A DNA stretch of 64,000 bases from Methanobacteriaceae archaeon (GTDB lineage: Archaea > Methanobacteriota > Methanobacteria > Methanobacteriales > Methanobacteriaceae), in the NCBI GenBank assembly GCA_013403005.1, contig JACBOA010000007.1, forward strand, positions 124,001 to 188,000, in the 5' to 3' direction. Each line of letters starts with the position of its first letter. Position 1 is the stretch's first letter. Shown piece by piece: positions 53,332-62,793 of the stretch. The notes below the pieces were generated by a model. That model worked only from the letters and a program-made list of their open reading frames with translations, ran no database searches and had not been told where the DNA came from. A program made the position numbers and the translations under genes.

Positions 53332-53742
53332 ATGAAATATATAGTATGTGAAATTTGTGGCGGTTACTACCGTCTCCTGGAAGGAGAGTCCCTTGACGAC
53401 TTTGATTCATGCCAATGCGGTGGCAAATTTTATCAATTGGAAATGGATGAGGAAAGTGCCGATCTTAAAATTGAAACATCTGAAAACAAAAATTTAGAAT
53501 TTGATAATTTAATATATGAGACCGTGGAAGTTGACAATGAATTTTCAGAAGTTATCTGCAAAGAATGCGGTAATCAGAACAACATTAATACGGCATTTTG
53601 CACAAGTTGCGGTCAGATTTTAGTAAATGCCAGAGATTTAAGTGGCACAGATAATAGTTCCACAATGAAACCTAAACTCAGTCTAGTTGTTGGATTCACT
53701 TTCATTGCGTTATTTTTGGTCTTATTAGGATTTTTATTTTAA
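53332..53742 (+). CDS. Double zinc-ribbon protein with a C-terminal membrane helix
   Basis: 136 residues. The N-terminus holds CEICGGYYRL and a CQCGGKFY pair. A second ribbon is CKECGNQNNINTAFCTSCGQ near residue 85. One transmembrane helix ends the protein (about 116-135). The role is unknown; it is probably tail-anchored with the ribbons in the cytosol. The gene stands alone between the methylthiotransferase and the tRNA pair. Confidence 0.65.
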   Translation: MKYIVCEICGGYYRLLEGESLDDFDSCQCGGKFYQLEMDEESADLKIETSENKNLEFDNLIYETVEVDNEFSEVICKECGNQNNINTAFCTSCGQILVNARDLSGTDNSSTMKPKLSLVVGFTFIALFLVLLGFLF

Positions 53743-53970
53743 CTAGTTAGTTTAAAAATTGAAAAATTCACATCTTCTTATTTTTATTTTAATCTAAAGA
53801 GGGTATTTTTTATTATTTATTTATTATTTTTTGTTAATTCAGATTTTGAAATCTTTTAAAAATCTTAGATATAATCTTTTAAATACGATTAGACCATTAA
53901 AAACGAATTCATCTCTGAAAATTAAAAATAAAAATTAATTTAAATTAAAAAATCTGTAAAATAAGGGTAT

Positions 53971-54050
<80 letters not shown>

Positions 54051-54051
54051 G

Positions 54052-54130
<79 letters not shown>

Positions 54131-54150
54131 AAGATTATTGTTTTGTTACT

Positions 54151-54157
54151 ATATAAA
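54151..54157 (-). promoter_or_regulatory. TATA box of the tRNA pair
   Basis: Read on the minus strand, TTTATAT lies about 28-34 bases before the tRNA-Val start, the expected archaeal promoter distance. Confidence 0.6.
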
Positions 54158-54274
54158 CCTTTTCTATGGGCAGAAGGAAATAAAGAATCTGAAAAATCTA
54201 AATTTAATACTTTGGAAAAATGTATATGCTTTATCTACTATAAATAAAGTCGCTAAAACGTAGGGGTGAAAACC

Positions 54275-54709
54275 ATGGATATAAATGATCCCATTAAAAC
54301 CACTGTGGAAGAGATACGGAAAGTCTTAAATATTGAAAACGTGATTGGTGAAGTAATAGAAAGCGAAGATAAAGTCATGATACCGGTTACCAGGATGGGA
54401 ATGGCATTTGGGGCAGGTATGGGTGAAGGAAAAGGACCTAACAGCCAAGGAGGATCTGGAGCGGGTGCTGGTGGAGGTGCAGGTATAGAACCAGTAGCTG
54501 TAGTTGTGGTCTTCAAAGGCATGACTGGTCCTGAAGGAGTTAAAGTAATGTCCCTAAAATCAGCTGATCCCTTATCCAGAGCAATAGGGGAAGCAGGATC
54601 AGCCATAGTTAATGTAATGTCTGAAGCAGGAAAAATGGGTCTGGGTAAAAAAGGTAAAAAATCTAAAGAAGAGAAGGGTGAAAAAACAGAAGGCGAAACC
54701 AAGGAATAA
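54275..54709 (+). CDS. GerW/YtfJ-family protein
   Basis: 144 residues from ATG 54275; GGGGTGA lies upstream, and the GTG at 54266 is inside it. The core (VEEIRKVLNIENVIGEVIE, VIPVTRMGMAFGAGMGEG, then a Gly-rich stretch and PVAVVVVFKGMTGPEGVKV) matches YtfJ/GerW, first seen as sporulation proteins in Bacillus. The Lys/Glu-rich tail is flexible. The next gene is DUF2953, the same partner as in Firmicutes (YtfI). Function in archaea is unknown. Confidence 0.88.
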   Translation: MDINDPIKTTVEEIRKVLNIENVIGEVIESEDKVMIPVTRMGMAFGAGMGEGKGPNSQGGSGAGAGGGAGIEPVAVVVVFKGMTGPEGVKVMSLKSADPLSRAIGEAGSAIVNVMSEAGKMGLGKKGKKSKEEKGEKTEGETKE

Positions 54710-54771
54710 AAACCTTAAACAAAAATAATCCTAAACATAATTGCGAACAATAACCTAAGAGCGGGTTAGAT

Positions 54772-55380
54772 TTGATATACATTATAATAGGCATCATAAT
54801 AATTATTTTGGTGCTTATTTTACTGTCTTTTCTTTTCATTCCACTAAAGTTATCCTTAATTGTGAATAAGCACGGTTCTGATTTTAAAGGAAGATTCAGC
54901 TTACATTGGTTGGGAATCAGGATTTTTTCCAGGAAAATACCTGAAGAAGAAAAGGAAAAGGATAAAAAAAAGAAAAAAGAAAAGAAAAAGGACTCAGAGA
55001 AAAAGGATAAAAAAGAATTTGATCTGGAACGTATAATAAAAATCCTCAACTTATTTTTAGAATCATGGCCACATATGGAAAGGTTAATCTTTGCTATCTA
55101 TCATTCATTCACTCTGGAAAATTTCTCACTTAACCTGACCATGGGCTTGGAAAGCCCTGCTGATACCGCCCTGTTTACAGGTTACATCTGGGCTTTTACC
55201 AATCCACTCGCAGCTTTGACACCTATTCATGTGCTGGTTGTACCAGAATTTAATAAGAGAGTCCTGGATGGTGATCTTCAGGTGGATGTGAAGTTTAAAC
55301 TCATAGGAATAGTGGTTGAAGCCATCAGGGCTTTGACGAAAAAACCAGTGAGAAAGCTTATAAATGAACTACGCAGCTGA
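54772..55380 (+). CDS. DUF2953 membrane protein (YtfI-like)
   Basis: 202 residues from TTG 54772. One N-terminal helix (about 2-24) precedes a beta-rich segment. A Lys/Glu-rich block (about 60-85) and the DUF2953 core (FTLENFSLNLTMGLESPADT, ALTPIHVLVVPEF) follow. It lies 62 bases after the GerW-type gene, repeating the ytfI-ytfJ pair of Firmicutes. I infer the two act together at the membrane. Confidence 0.82.
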   Translation: MIYIIIGIIIIILVLILLSFLFIPLKLSLIVNKHGSDFKGRFSLHWLGIRIFSRKIPEEEKEKDKKKKKEKKKDSEKKDKKEFDLERIIKILNLFLESWPHMERLIFAIYHSFTLENFSLNLTMGLESPADTALFTGYIWAFTNPLAALTPIHVLVVPEFNKRVLDGDLQVDVKFKLIGIVVEAIRALTKKPVRKLINELRS

Positions 55381-55396
55381 TAAATGGTGTAATAAT

Positions 55397-55606
55397 ATGA
55401 TAAACCATGAAATCAAGGTGGGCAAACCAAAAAAGATGGAAGGGAGGATTTTTTATCCCATATTAAAGATTTTTCACTGGAAGCACAATCAAAGTGAATC
55501 CTATTCGGTATCTCCAATTGCTATTGTGGTGGTTGAAGGAGATATGCGATATCTGTTCCCCCTGGATGAAGTTGAAAACCCTGAAGAGCTAATGAATATG
55601 GTATGA
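55397..55606 (+). CDS. Small conserved-looking protein
   Basis: 69 residues from ATG 55397, with GGTG about ten bases upstream; an in-frame ATG at 55364 overlaps the DUF2953 end. It has no membrane helix and no cysteine. The visible pattern is YPILKIFHW, SVSPIAIVVVEGDMRYLFPL. It is probably part of the GerW-DUF2953 operon, and its beta-type VSPIAIVVVE resembles the GerW core (PVAVVVVFKG). No family is recognised. Confidence 0.55.
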   Translation: MINHEIKVGKPKKMEGRIFYPILKIFHWKHNQSESYSVSPIAIVVVEGDMRYLFPLDEVENPEELMNMV

Positions 55607-55730
55607 AATCTAGGCATATTAACCTATTTTGAATCATTGTTTTCGAAGCTTATGGCTCTTTTTAAGGTAAATATTATATGGTTATTTTTACAAATTGTTA
55701 CATGTTAATTTAGTAATCGGAGGATCCTAA

Positions 55731-58208
55731 TTGAAGTTGGAGGGGGATGAATCCAAGTCCATATACAAAATAATAATTATTCTGACTCTAATTGCCTTAG
55801 CTTGCATTCTAACTTATTATTTCCATTTTATTTTAAGAACCGGTATAATTTTCACCCATTTTTATTACATACCCATTATACTTGCTGCTATCTGGTGGAA
55901 AAGGAAGGGTTTCTGGGTTCCTTTATTCTTGATTGGGGTTCTGTTTTTCTCGGACTTTGTAAATCCCATAAAATCAGACCCTTGGTTTGATGATTTTTCC
56001 CGTTCTTTGGTTTTCATTTCAGTGAGTGTAATCACGGTTATTTTAAGTGAAAGAATTGAAAAATCCCTGATCAAACTTGCTGAAAGTGAGGAAAAATTCC
56101 GTTCGGTTTTTGAATCCGCTGCAGAGGCCATAATTACTATTGATTCTAAAGGCAATGTTGTATACTGGAATAAAGAAGCTCAGAATATATTTGGATACAG
56201 TAAGGAAGAGATCATTGGCCAGTCAATCACCCTTATCATGCCCAGAAGGTTCAGGAAGGCTTTTAAAGAGGGAATGATGGACATGGTAAGTTCTAACCGA
56301 ACGAAGTTTAGCATGAGTAGTCCGAAAATGAGGGCGCTAAGAAAAAACGATGATGAATTTCCCTTTGAATATAAAGGATCCGTGTGGGAATCAGAGGGAG
56401 AACGCTACTACACAGTACTAGTTAAAGATATCACGGATAAAATCAAGGCCGATGAAATAAGTTCCACATTAACTGCTATAGTGGAAAACTCCAATGATGC
56501 CATTATAGGTAAAGATTTAGACGGGATAGTATTAAGCTGGAATCAGGGTGCAGAGAAAATATATGGCTACAAGGAGGATGAAATGATAGGAAAATCAATT
56601 TCTCGTATATTCCCTCCTGGTTCAGATGAATTGGAGCAGATACTGGATAAAATATCTCGTGGTGAAACAATTGACCACTACCGAACTCATCGTGTCACAA
56701 AAACAGGGGATGTAATTGATATCTCTCTGACCAGTTCACCAATTAAGGATTCTTTTGGTAATATTGTAGGGGTTTCTTCTATCTCTAGGGATATAACCAG
56801 TCAGATGGAGGCTGAAAGGGCACTTGAGAAAAGTGAAGCTCAGTTAACTCTCTTAACTTCTAATATGGCCGACATAATCTGCCAGGCAGATTCAGAAGGC
56901 AATTACATCTATGTAAGTCCCTCAGTAAAATCAGTTCTTGGTTATGAACCAGATGAGATGATGGGAAGATCCATGTTTGACTTCGTTCACCCGGATGATC
57001 TAAAGGCAGTCACCTCTTGTATGCAGGATGCTGCTGGTAAATGCATATCTCAATCTGCAACTTATCGTTTGCGTAAAGCGGATGGTAATTATATCTGGAT
57101 AGGAACAACCGGAAAACCACTGTTTAATGAGAGGGGGGATCTAAGTGGTTTTGTTTGCAACAGTAGGGACATCACTCAACAGAAATATGCGGAGGATGCT
57201 CTCCGTGAAAGTGAGGAGAAGTACCGATCCCTAATTGAATCTGCCCAGGATCCCATTTCTATATTAGATCGAAATGGTGTTTTTCTCCTCACCAATAGGG
57301 CAAGCGCACAGCGTTTTAACATGGAACCTCCTGAGATGTTGGGTAAGTCATTAAGAGAACTCTTCCCAGAAACAGCAGATAAACAGTTGAAAGTTATTAG
57401 AAAAGTTTTTGACACTGGCGAAGGTTTGGAAGTGGAAATGCCTGTCAAATATGACCAACATGATCGGTATTACAGTGTAAGTGCACAGCCTATATTTGGC
57501 CCAGAAAACACAGTTCAAACGGTACAAGTAATTGCCAGAGACATCACAGATATTAAACAAACACAGATGCAGCTAGAACAGGCACTTCATGATAAGGATA
57601 TGTTGATGAAGGAGATATACCATAGGGTGAAAAACAACCTAATGGTTATTTCCAGCCTTTTAAACCTTCAATCAAGTTATATTAAAGATGAAGAAGCCAA
57701 GGGAATATTCAAGGAGAGTCAGGACCGCGCTCATTCCATGGCTCTTATACACGAAAGATTGTATCGATCAAAAGACTTAAAACACATGGACTTCGGGGAT
57801 TACATTCGCTCTCTAGCTATGGATCTATTCAGAACATATGTTTCAGATCCTTCCAGGATAAAATTGGAGATGGAAGTGGAAGACATACTGATAGACATTA
57901 ACACTGCCATACCCTTGGGACTCATTGTCAATGAATTGCTATCAAACTCCATGAAACACGCCTTCCCCCGAGATAAAAGCGGGGTGATTAAAGTCAAATT
58001 CTATAAAAAGGATGATGAATCCTGTATTTTGGAAGTCAGTGACACGGGTGTGGGCTTCCCAAAAGACCTTGAACTCGATAAAACAGAATCCTTGGGCCTT
58101 CAGTTAGTAAATAATCTAACCCGACAGATTAACGGAGAACTGGAACTAGAAAGAACTCCTGGTACAACATTCCGTATAAGATTCAAAGAAAAAAGAGTTA
58201 GTAAATAA
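55731..58208 (+). CDS. Membrane histidine kinase with four PAS domains (HisKA_2 type)
   Basis: 825 residues from TTG 55731, after CGGAGGA. The N-terminus (about 10-115) has four membrane helices. Four PAS regions follow: FRSVFESAAEAIITIDSKG, LTAIVENSNDAIIGKDLDG, a third near residue 380 and YRSLIESAQDPISILDRNG, each with a PAC-type end. The dimer helix HisKA_2 carries EIYHRVKNNLMVISSLLNLQ with the phosphoacceptor His, and the ATPase has NELLSNSMKHAFP and DTGVGFP. No response regulator is adjacent. The decayed kinase at 3460-4504 is the same subtype. Confidence 0.93.
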   Translation: MKLEGDESKSIYKIIIILTLIALACILTYYFHFILRTGIIFTHFYYIPIILAAIWWKRKGFWVPLFLIGVLFFSDFVNPIKSDPWFDDFSRSLVFISVSVITVILSERIEKSLIKLAESEEKFRSVFESAAEAIITIDSKGNVVYWNKEAQNIFGYSKEEIIGQSITLIMPRRFRKAFKEGMMDMVSSNRTKFSMSSPKMRALRKNDDEFPFEYKGSVWESEGERYYTVLVKDITDKIKADEISSTLTAIVENSNDAIIGKDLDGIVLSWNQGAEKIYGYKEDEMIGKSISRIFPPGSDELEQILDKISRGETIDHYRTHRVTKTGDVIDISLTSSPIKDSFGNIVGVSSISRDITSQMEAERALEKSEAQLTLLTSNMADIICQADSEGNYIYVSPSVKSVLGYEPDEMMGRSMFDFVHPDDLKAVTSCMQDAAGKCISQSATYRLRKADGNYIWIGTTGKPLFNERGDLSGFVCNSRDITQQKYAEDALRESEEKYRSLIESAQDPISILDRNGVFLLTNRASAQRFNMEPPEMLGKSLRELFPETADKQLKVIRKVFDTGEGLEVEMPVKYDQHDRYYSVSAQPIFGPENTVQTVQVIARDITDIKQTQMQLEQALHDKDMLMKEIYHRVKNNLMVISSLLNLQSSYIKDEEAKGIFKESQDRAHSMALIHERLYRSKDLKHMDFGDYIRSLAMDLFRTYVSDPSRIKLEMEVEDILIDINTAIPLGLIVNELLSNSMKHAFPRDKSGVIKVKFYKKDDESCILEVSDTGVGFPKDLELDKTESLGLQLVNNLTRQINGELELERTPGTTFRIRFKEKRVSK

Positions 58209-58271
58209 AAAATTAGAAAAAAATAAAGGATTCAGTTCTTTATAATCTCTGGTATTATTATTTAATCAATT

Positions 58272-58763
58272 TCAATCAATTTTCATGAAATCTTTCTTCA
58301 ATGCTCCGCATATAGGGCAGATATCTGGTGCTTCATTCTCCACCGTGTTACCGCAGTGCCCACAAACGTAATAATCCACTTCTTCGTTGTTCCCCAGAGC
58401 ATCCAGTGCTTTTTGGTAGAGCACAGCATGAATCTTCTCAACCTGGTTGGCAACATCAAAAGTCCACACTGCATTTTTATTACCTTCCTGTTGAGCTTCC
58501 TTTATGAAGTCCGGGTACATGGCTTCAAATTCTTCTATTTCACCGGAAATAGCTTCTTGCAGATTCTCAGCCGTACTTTTAATACCTTCCATTACCATTA
58601 GATGGTTATGGGCGTGAACTGTTTCAGCCTCAGCAGCAGCCCGAAATAGTTTGGCAACTTGAGGATATCCTTCTTCATCAGCTTTCCTAGCAAAAGCTAA
58701 ATATTTACGATTAGCCTGCGATTCACCTGCAAATGCTTCTTTCAAATTATCTATGGTACTCAT
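58272..58763 (-). CDS. Rubrerythrin
   Basis: 163 residues. The di-iron domain has AFAGESQANRKYLAFA, EAETVHAHNH and EKIHAVLYQKAL with the Glu/His ligands. A C-terminal rubredoxin-like site is CGHCGNTVENEAPDICPICG. It reduces peroxide, protecting strict anaerobes. Length is slightly shorter than bacterial rubrerythrins, as usual in methanogens. The gene is alone. Confidence 0.95.
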   Translation of the reverse strand: MSTIDNLKEAFAGESQANRKYLAFARKADEEGYPQVAKLFRAAAEAETVHAHNHLMVMEGIKSTAENLQEAISGEIEEFEAMYPDFIKEAQQEGNKNAVWTFDVANQVEKIHAVLYQKALDALGNNEEVDYYVCGHCGNTVENEAPDICPICGALKKDFMKID

Positions 58764-59167
58764 AAAAAATCAACCTCTTATTTTTTTTAGATATTCTGAA
58801 TACATTTCATTTTTTCAAGTTTAAAGAACTTTTTGTTTTTAAACTTAATATTTTTTATCTTTTATGCAGTGAGATGTTATCCAATAATTCTAAATCAAAA
58901 AAATAAGGATTATAAGGTCTCAAATCGTGAAATAAGAAAAATTTTATTTAACAAAATTGATTATTGGAAGTCTGTTGATTATAAAAATTAAGCTATTTTA
59001 TAAAATTTTTAAAACAAAACCAGAATCTACATTTGGAAAATAGTTGAATTTTTGGTTATGGTGAGAATCATTATAAACTTGTATGATATTGGAAGATACA
59101 GTTTATGTTAACTAGAGAAAAAACTATTTACACCCTAAAAAATAAGAAAAATAGAAAATAAAATATT
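58764..59167. other. Intergenic region
   Basis: Between rubrerythrin and histone genes, both on the minus strand. T-runs and AT-rich words only. Confidence 0.4.
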
Positions 59168-59387
<220 letters not shown>

Positions 59388-59527
59388 AATCTAGCTAGGA
59401 CTCTATAATATTTAAATATATCGGTTTTCATGACATGTTGGGCCATGACATTTACCATGCACACTCACCAACTGTGATCATCAAGCAACCAAAACTTTAA
59501 AGGTTACATAGTCCAATAGGAATTCTC

Positions 59528-60641
59528 ATGAATAAGACTCCGGACATTGAACCCACCATAGAAGAGATACTAAATAAGGCAATAGAAGGCACTATTTCAT
59601 CAGAGGATGCATTAAAGTTAATGGACACCACGGGATCTGAGTTCCAGGCTTTGATTCAGGTTGCAGACCAACTAAGACAGGAATTGGTTGGTGATGAGGT
59701 TACCTATATTCAAAACTGGAACATCAACTTCACTGACATATGCACAGGAAAATGTGGTTTCTGTGCCTTCCGCAAGGACCCGGGGGAAGAAGGAGCATAC
59801 TTTCTGGATGTAGATGAAATTGTCAGAAGGGCTAAGAATGCATGGGATGAGGGGGCCATTGAAGTATGCATACAGGGAGGTCTGCACCCTGAGGCGGATG
59901 CTTACCTTTATGAAAAAATACTTCTAGCAGTTAAAGAGGAAATTCCAGACATTCATATTCATGCTTTTTCCCCAATGGAAATCACTATGAGCATCAAAGT
60001 CTGAGTTAACCATTAAAGAAACATTGAAGATGTTGAAAGATGCAGGATTGGGTTCCATGCCAGGAACCGCTGCTGAAATACTTAACGATGATGTTCGCAG
60101 GGTTATATGCCCTGGTAAACTCAAAACCCGGGAATGGGTGGATGTAATTGAAACCGCACACCAAACTGGGGTGCCCACCACTTGTACCATGATGTACGGG
60201 CATGTGGAAAGTATAGAACACAGGGTGGAACATTTAGAAATCCTTAGGAACATTCAGAAAAAAACTAAGGGGTTCACCGAGTTTGTTCCACTTACCTTCA
60301 TGCATCAGAATGCTCCCATTTACCGGCAGGGAATCTCCAGCCCGGGAACCACTGGAACTGAAGACCTGAAACTTTATGCAGTGAGCAGGTTAATGTTTGG
60401 AGATTTACTTAAAAACATCCAAGTTTCATGGGTGAAACTGGGATTCAAATTCGCCCAGGTATGCCTCACCGCTGGATGTAATGATATGGGTGGAACACTG
60501 GGGGAAGAGAATATTTCTAGATCTGCCGGTGCACAGCACGGTGTTTACACACCACCTGAACACTTACAGTATATTATCAGGGATCTGGGAAGGATTCCTG
60601 CTGAGAGGGATACTCTTTATAATAATATAAAACCAATATAA
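59528..60641 (+). pseudogene. cofH: FO synthase subunit CofH, interrupted by a frameshift
   Basis: The first part (59528-60004, 158 residues) has the radical SAM site CTGKCGFCAFRK and CIQGGLHPEADAYLYEKI, then stops after MSIKV. The frame one base on carries the rest: SELTIKETLKMLKDAGLGSMPGTAAEIL to residue end at 60641. The expected HAFSPMEI-x-YGA-x-KS segment is damaged near 59984-59992; a net gain of one or loss of two bases explains it. CofH makes the F420 chromophore with CofG. In a methanogen it should be needed, so another copy or a sequence error is possible. Confidence 0.9.
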
Positions 60642-60944
60642 CATCTTTAGCATTATTTTGGATGATTAATCTTATTAACGTTATAATATTTTCATATTAC
60701 TTTTAAATTAATTTATCATAACTCAGAGTTTTTGTAATGTAAATAAAATGTTTTTTTGGGCTTCCTTTTGTCAAATACTGTATATAATCACAGGTTTTAT
60801 GCCCATTGAATTTAGGTTAAAATAGGAATTATTATTTTAAACCCTCAATCCATTTTATCAATGAAAAGTTTTAGAATTAACGAATAAAATACCTGAATAT
60901 TCTTTTAGAAAAATATTATTATAAGTGTCCACAGAACTGATATT
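60642..60944. other. Intergenic region
   Basis: AT-rich. No gene or RNA is seen before the HEPN pseudogene. Confidence 0.4.
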
Positions 60945-61329
60945 ATGCGAAAAGATGTTGAGAATTGGTGGAGGCAGGCAGAAAGAGATTTGATTACCGC
61001 CGAAAATTGTAAAAACTCTGAAGATTATTATGCTTGTGCCTTTTTTGTCAACAATCTGTGGAAAAAGGTTTAAAAGCCTTGTTTATTCTAAAAAATCGTA
61101 CCAGCTCAGGAAAAACTCATTCCCTAATTTACTTGGCCACAGAAACTGATACTCCTTTGAAATTTCACAGCTTCCTCCGTAGGCTTGCACCGGAATTTGT
61201 AACTACCAGATATATCCTGATGCAGGTTATGGGACACCTTTTGAAATCTATGATGAAGAAATCGCCACTGAAACTCTTATGAAAAGTAAAGAGGTGATGG
61301 AGTGGATAAAATCACAGATGAACAGGTAG
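60945..61329 (+). pseudogene. HEPN-domain protein broken by two frameshifts
   Basis: The frame from ATG 60945 reads VENWWRQAERDLITAENC, then YYACAFF, and is lost at a T-run (61041-61046), which needs one more T to continue as CQQSVEKGLKALFI. A second shift near 61212 (an extra AT) hides TRYPDAGYGTPFEIYDEEI and the C-terminus WIKSQMNR. Restored, it is a normal HEPN protein of about 128 residues with R-x-x-x-x-H-type catalytic context. The following MNT gene overlaps its end, the usual HEPN-MNT toxin-antitoxin order. Confidence 0.8.
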
Positions 61330-61625
61330 GAAAATGGTTAGACAGATTCCTGAAAATTATCAAAGAAAAATACCAGCCTGAAAAGATATTGATATTTGGC
61401 AGCCGCGCCCGTGGCGACCACCTCCTGGAAAGTGACATGGATATCATCATAGTCAGTTCCAAATTTCAGGGAATAGATTGGATTAAAAGGATAAGGGAAG
61501 TATCTGACCTATGGGAAGGACTGGTACTCTTAGAACCACTATGTTACACCCCCCAGGAATTTGAAGAAAAAAGAAAACAGATAGGAATTGTTAATCAGGC
61601 GGTTAAAGAGGGTGTGGAAGTTTAG
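61302..61625 (+). CDS. MNT-type nucleotidyltransferase, antitoxin-like
   Basis: 107 residues from GTG 61302; GAGGTGATG precedes it. The nucleotidyltransferase signature is GSRARGDHLLESDMDIII (GSxARG and DxD). Such minimal nucleotidyltransferases neutralise HEPN toxins by adding AMP to them. It begins inside the 3' end of the HEPN gene, with about 28 bases of overlap. It is intact although its partner is broken. Confidence 0.85.
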   Translation: MDKITDEQVGKWLDRFLKIIKEKYQPEKILIFGSRARGDHLLESDMDIIIVSSKFQGIDWIKRIREVSDLWEGLVLLEPLCYTPQEFEEKRKQIGIVNQAVKEGVEV

Positions 61626-61850
61626 GTGTGAAATTTTAAATTAGGGGATGTGAGGAAGCCTGATTTTTAATCAAAGTTGCCAAGAAGGATTGTAAAAATA
61701 AAAATTGATTAGTGGGTAAGAAGAAATAAGAGAATATTTAGAATACTCTCCAACACTACCCATTGCTTTTAGGATTGATAATAGAGTAATAATAGCGTAA
61801 TTCATATGTCATTCAGTTTTATGGTTAATTTAAGTATTTCTTTAGATTTT
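61626..61850. other. Intergenic region
   Basis: No gene is seen between the nucleotidyltransferase and the SemiSWEET gene. Confidence 0.35.
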
Positions 61851-62120
61851 TTAGCTTTTTCTCCGGTAATGATAAATGAAAATAAGAGTAACTATGGATA
61901 CTACAATTCCAATAGCGTTAGGTGTGAATATATACCAGTTGTTGATCCCGGCCCCGTAAATAGTCCATAGTGAGCAGTTCACTGCCAGGGCCATGTAAAT
62001 AACAGGTGACACTTCATCAGATTTTTTTATTTCTCGAATTTTCTGTATCTGGGCCAATGGACTGATAAAGGTCACCACTGCGAATATGCTGGCCATTAGA
62101 CCTATAATTTCAATTGACAT
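61851..62120 (-). CDS. SemiSWEET (MtN3/saliva-type) transporter
   Basis: 89 residues with three membrane helices (about 5-25, 39-58, 64-83). The PQ-like motif is SPLAQIQKI in helix 1, and the YMALAVNCSLWTIYGAGI segment has the conserved Asn and Trp. SemiSWEETs dimerise to move small sugars. In a methanogen, which does not grow on sugars, the substrate is unclear; the export of a solute is possible. The gene is alone. Confidence 0.88.
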   Translation of the reverse strand: MSIEIIGLMASIFAVVTFISPLAQIQKIREIKKSDEVSPVIYMALAVNCSLWTIYGAGINNWYIFTPNAIGIVVSIVTLIFIYHYRRKS

Positions 62121-62391
62121 TTTTATATTCTCTTTTTATATAATTCAACAATCTCTGATGGTATTTCCTTTATTGGAAGATATGAAAAACTTATTTAGAG
62201 TAATACCTTGATAAGAGATTTTTGATGCTCAGGATCAGGTAATTATGGTAAATTCCATCGATGAAGTTTAATTTGATCATCATTTGATGTCTGTAATAGT
62301 TTCATCACTTTTTAAGTATCTCTAAATAGTCTTTAATAGAGTGTAAATTAATAAAATTGCAACTACACTTTAATGGATTCAAACTTATGGG
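62121..62391. other. Intergenic region
   Basis: AT-rich. Nothing is seen. Confidence 0.35.
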
Positions 62392-62754
62392 TTACAATTT
62401 CTTTATAACCGCCCAATCCCCCTCTTCAACACTCTTCAATACATCCAAACCCTCAATTACCAGTCCAATATGATTAACATCAGAAGCAGGCTGAGAATCT
62501 CCGAAAAAAATACAGAATGCTTTTCCAGGTGGCCAGTAGGATATGTCCCCCTTTTCTGAGGATGGTGAGGGGTTTTCATAATCTGCTTCCAAGGGTATAG
62601 GAAAATAGATTTCATCCTGCCAAAGCTGGATTTCTCCTTCCATGGGCAAGTTTTCATAGAATAAATCTGCAGTTTTAGGGTTCCGGTCATCTAGAACTCC
62701 TCTTAGTTTCCCTTTTTCTAATATTTCAATCTCTATCTCTAATTTCATCGCCAT
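62392..62754 (-). CDS. Cyclophilin-like fold protein
   Basis: 120 residues, beta-rich. RNPKTADLFYENLPMEGEIQ and GDISYWPPGKAFCIFFG match the small cyclophilin-like family (TM1367-type), found in many prokaryotes without the full isomerase site. Function unknown. ATG at 62754 or 62748. It lies about 40 bases beyond deoC on the same strand, so it is likely co-transcribed. Confidence 0.8.
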   Translation of the reverse strand: MAMKLEIEIEILEKGKLRGVLDDRNPKTADLFYENLPMEGEIQLWQDEIYFPIPLEADYENPSPSSEKGDISYWPPGKAFCIFFGDSQPASDVNHIGLVIEGLDVLKSVEEGDWAVIKKL

Positions 62755-62793
62755 TAATCTATTCCCCCTTCTTTTAATCCATTTGCTTTGAAT

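Noticed and set aside
54253..54702. 149-codon open frame opposite the GerW gene
   Set aside because: Pro/Ser-rich reading of the Gly/Ala-rich GerW coding strand; no start site support.
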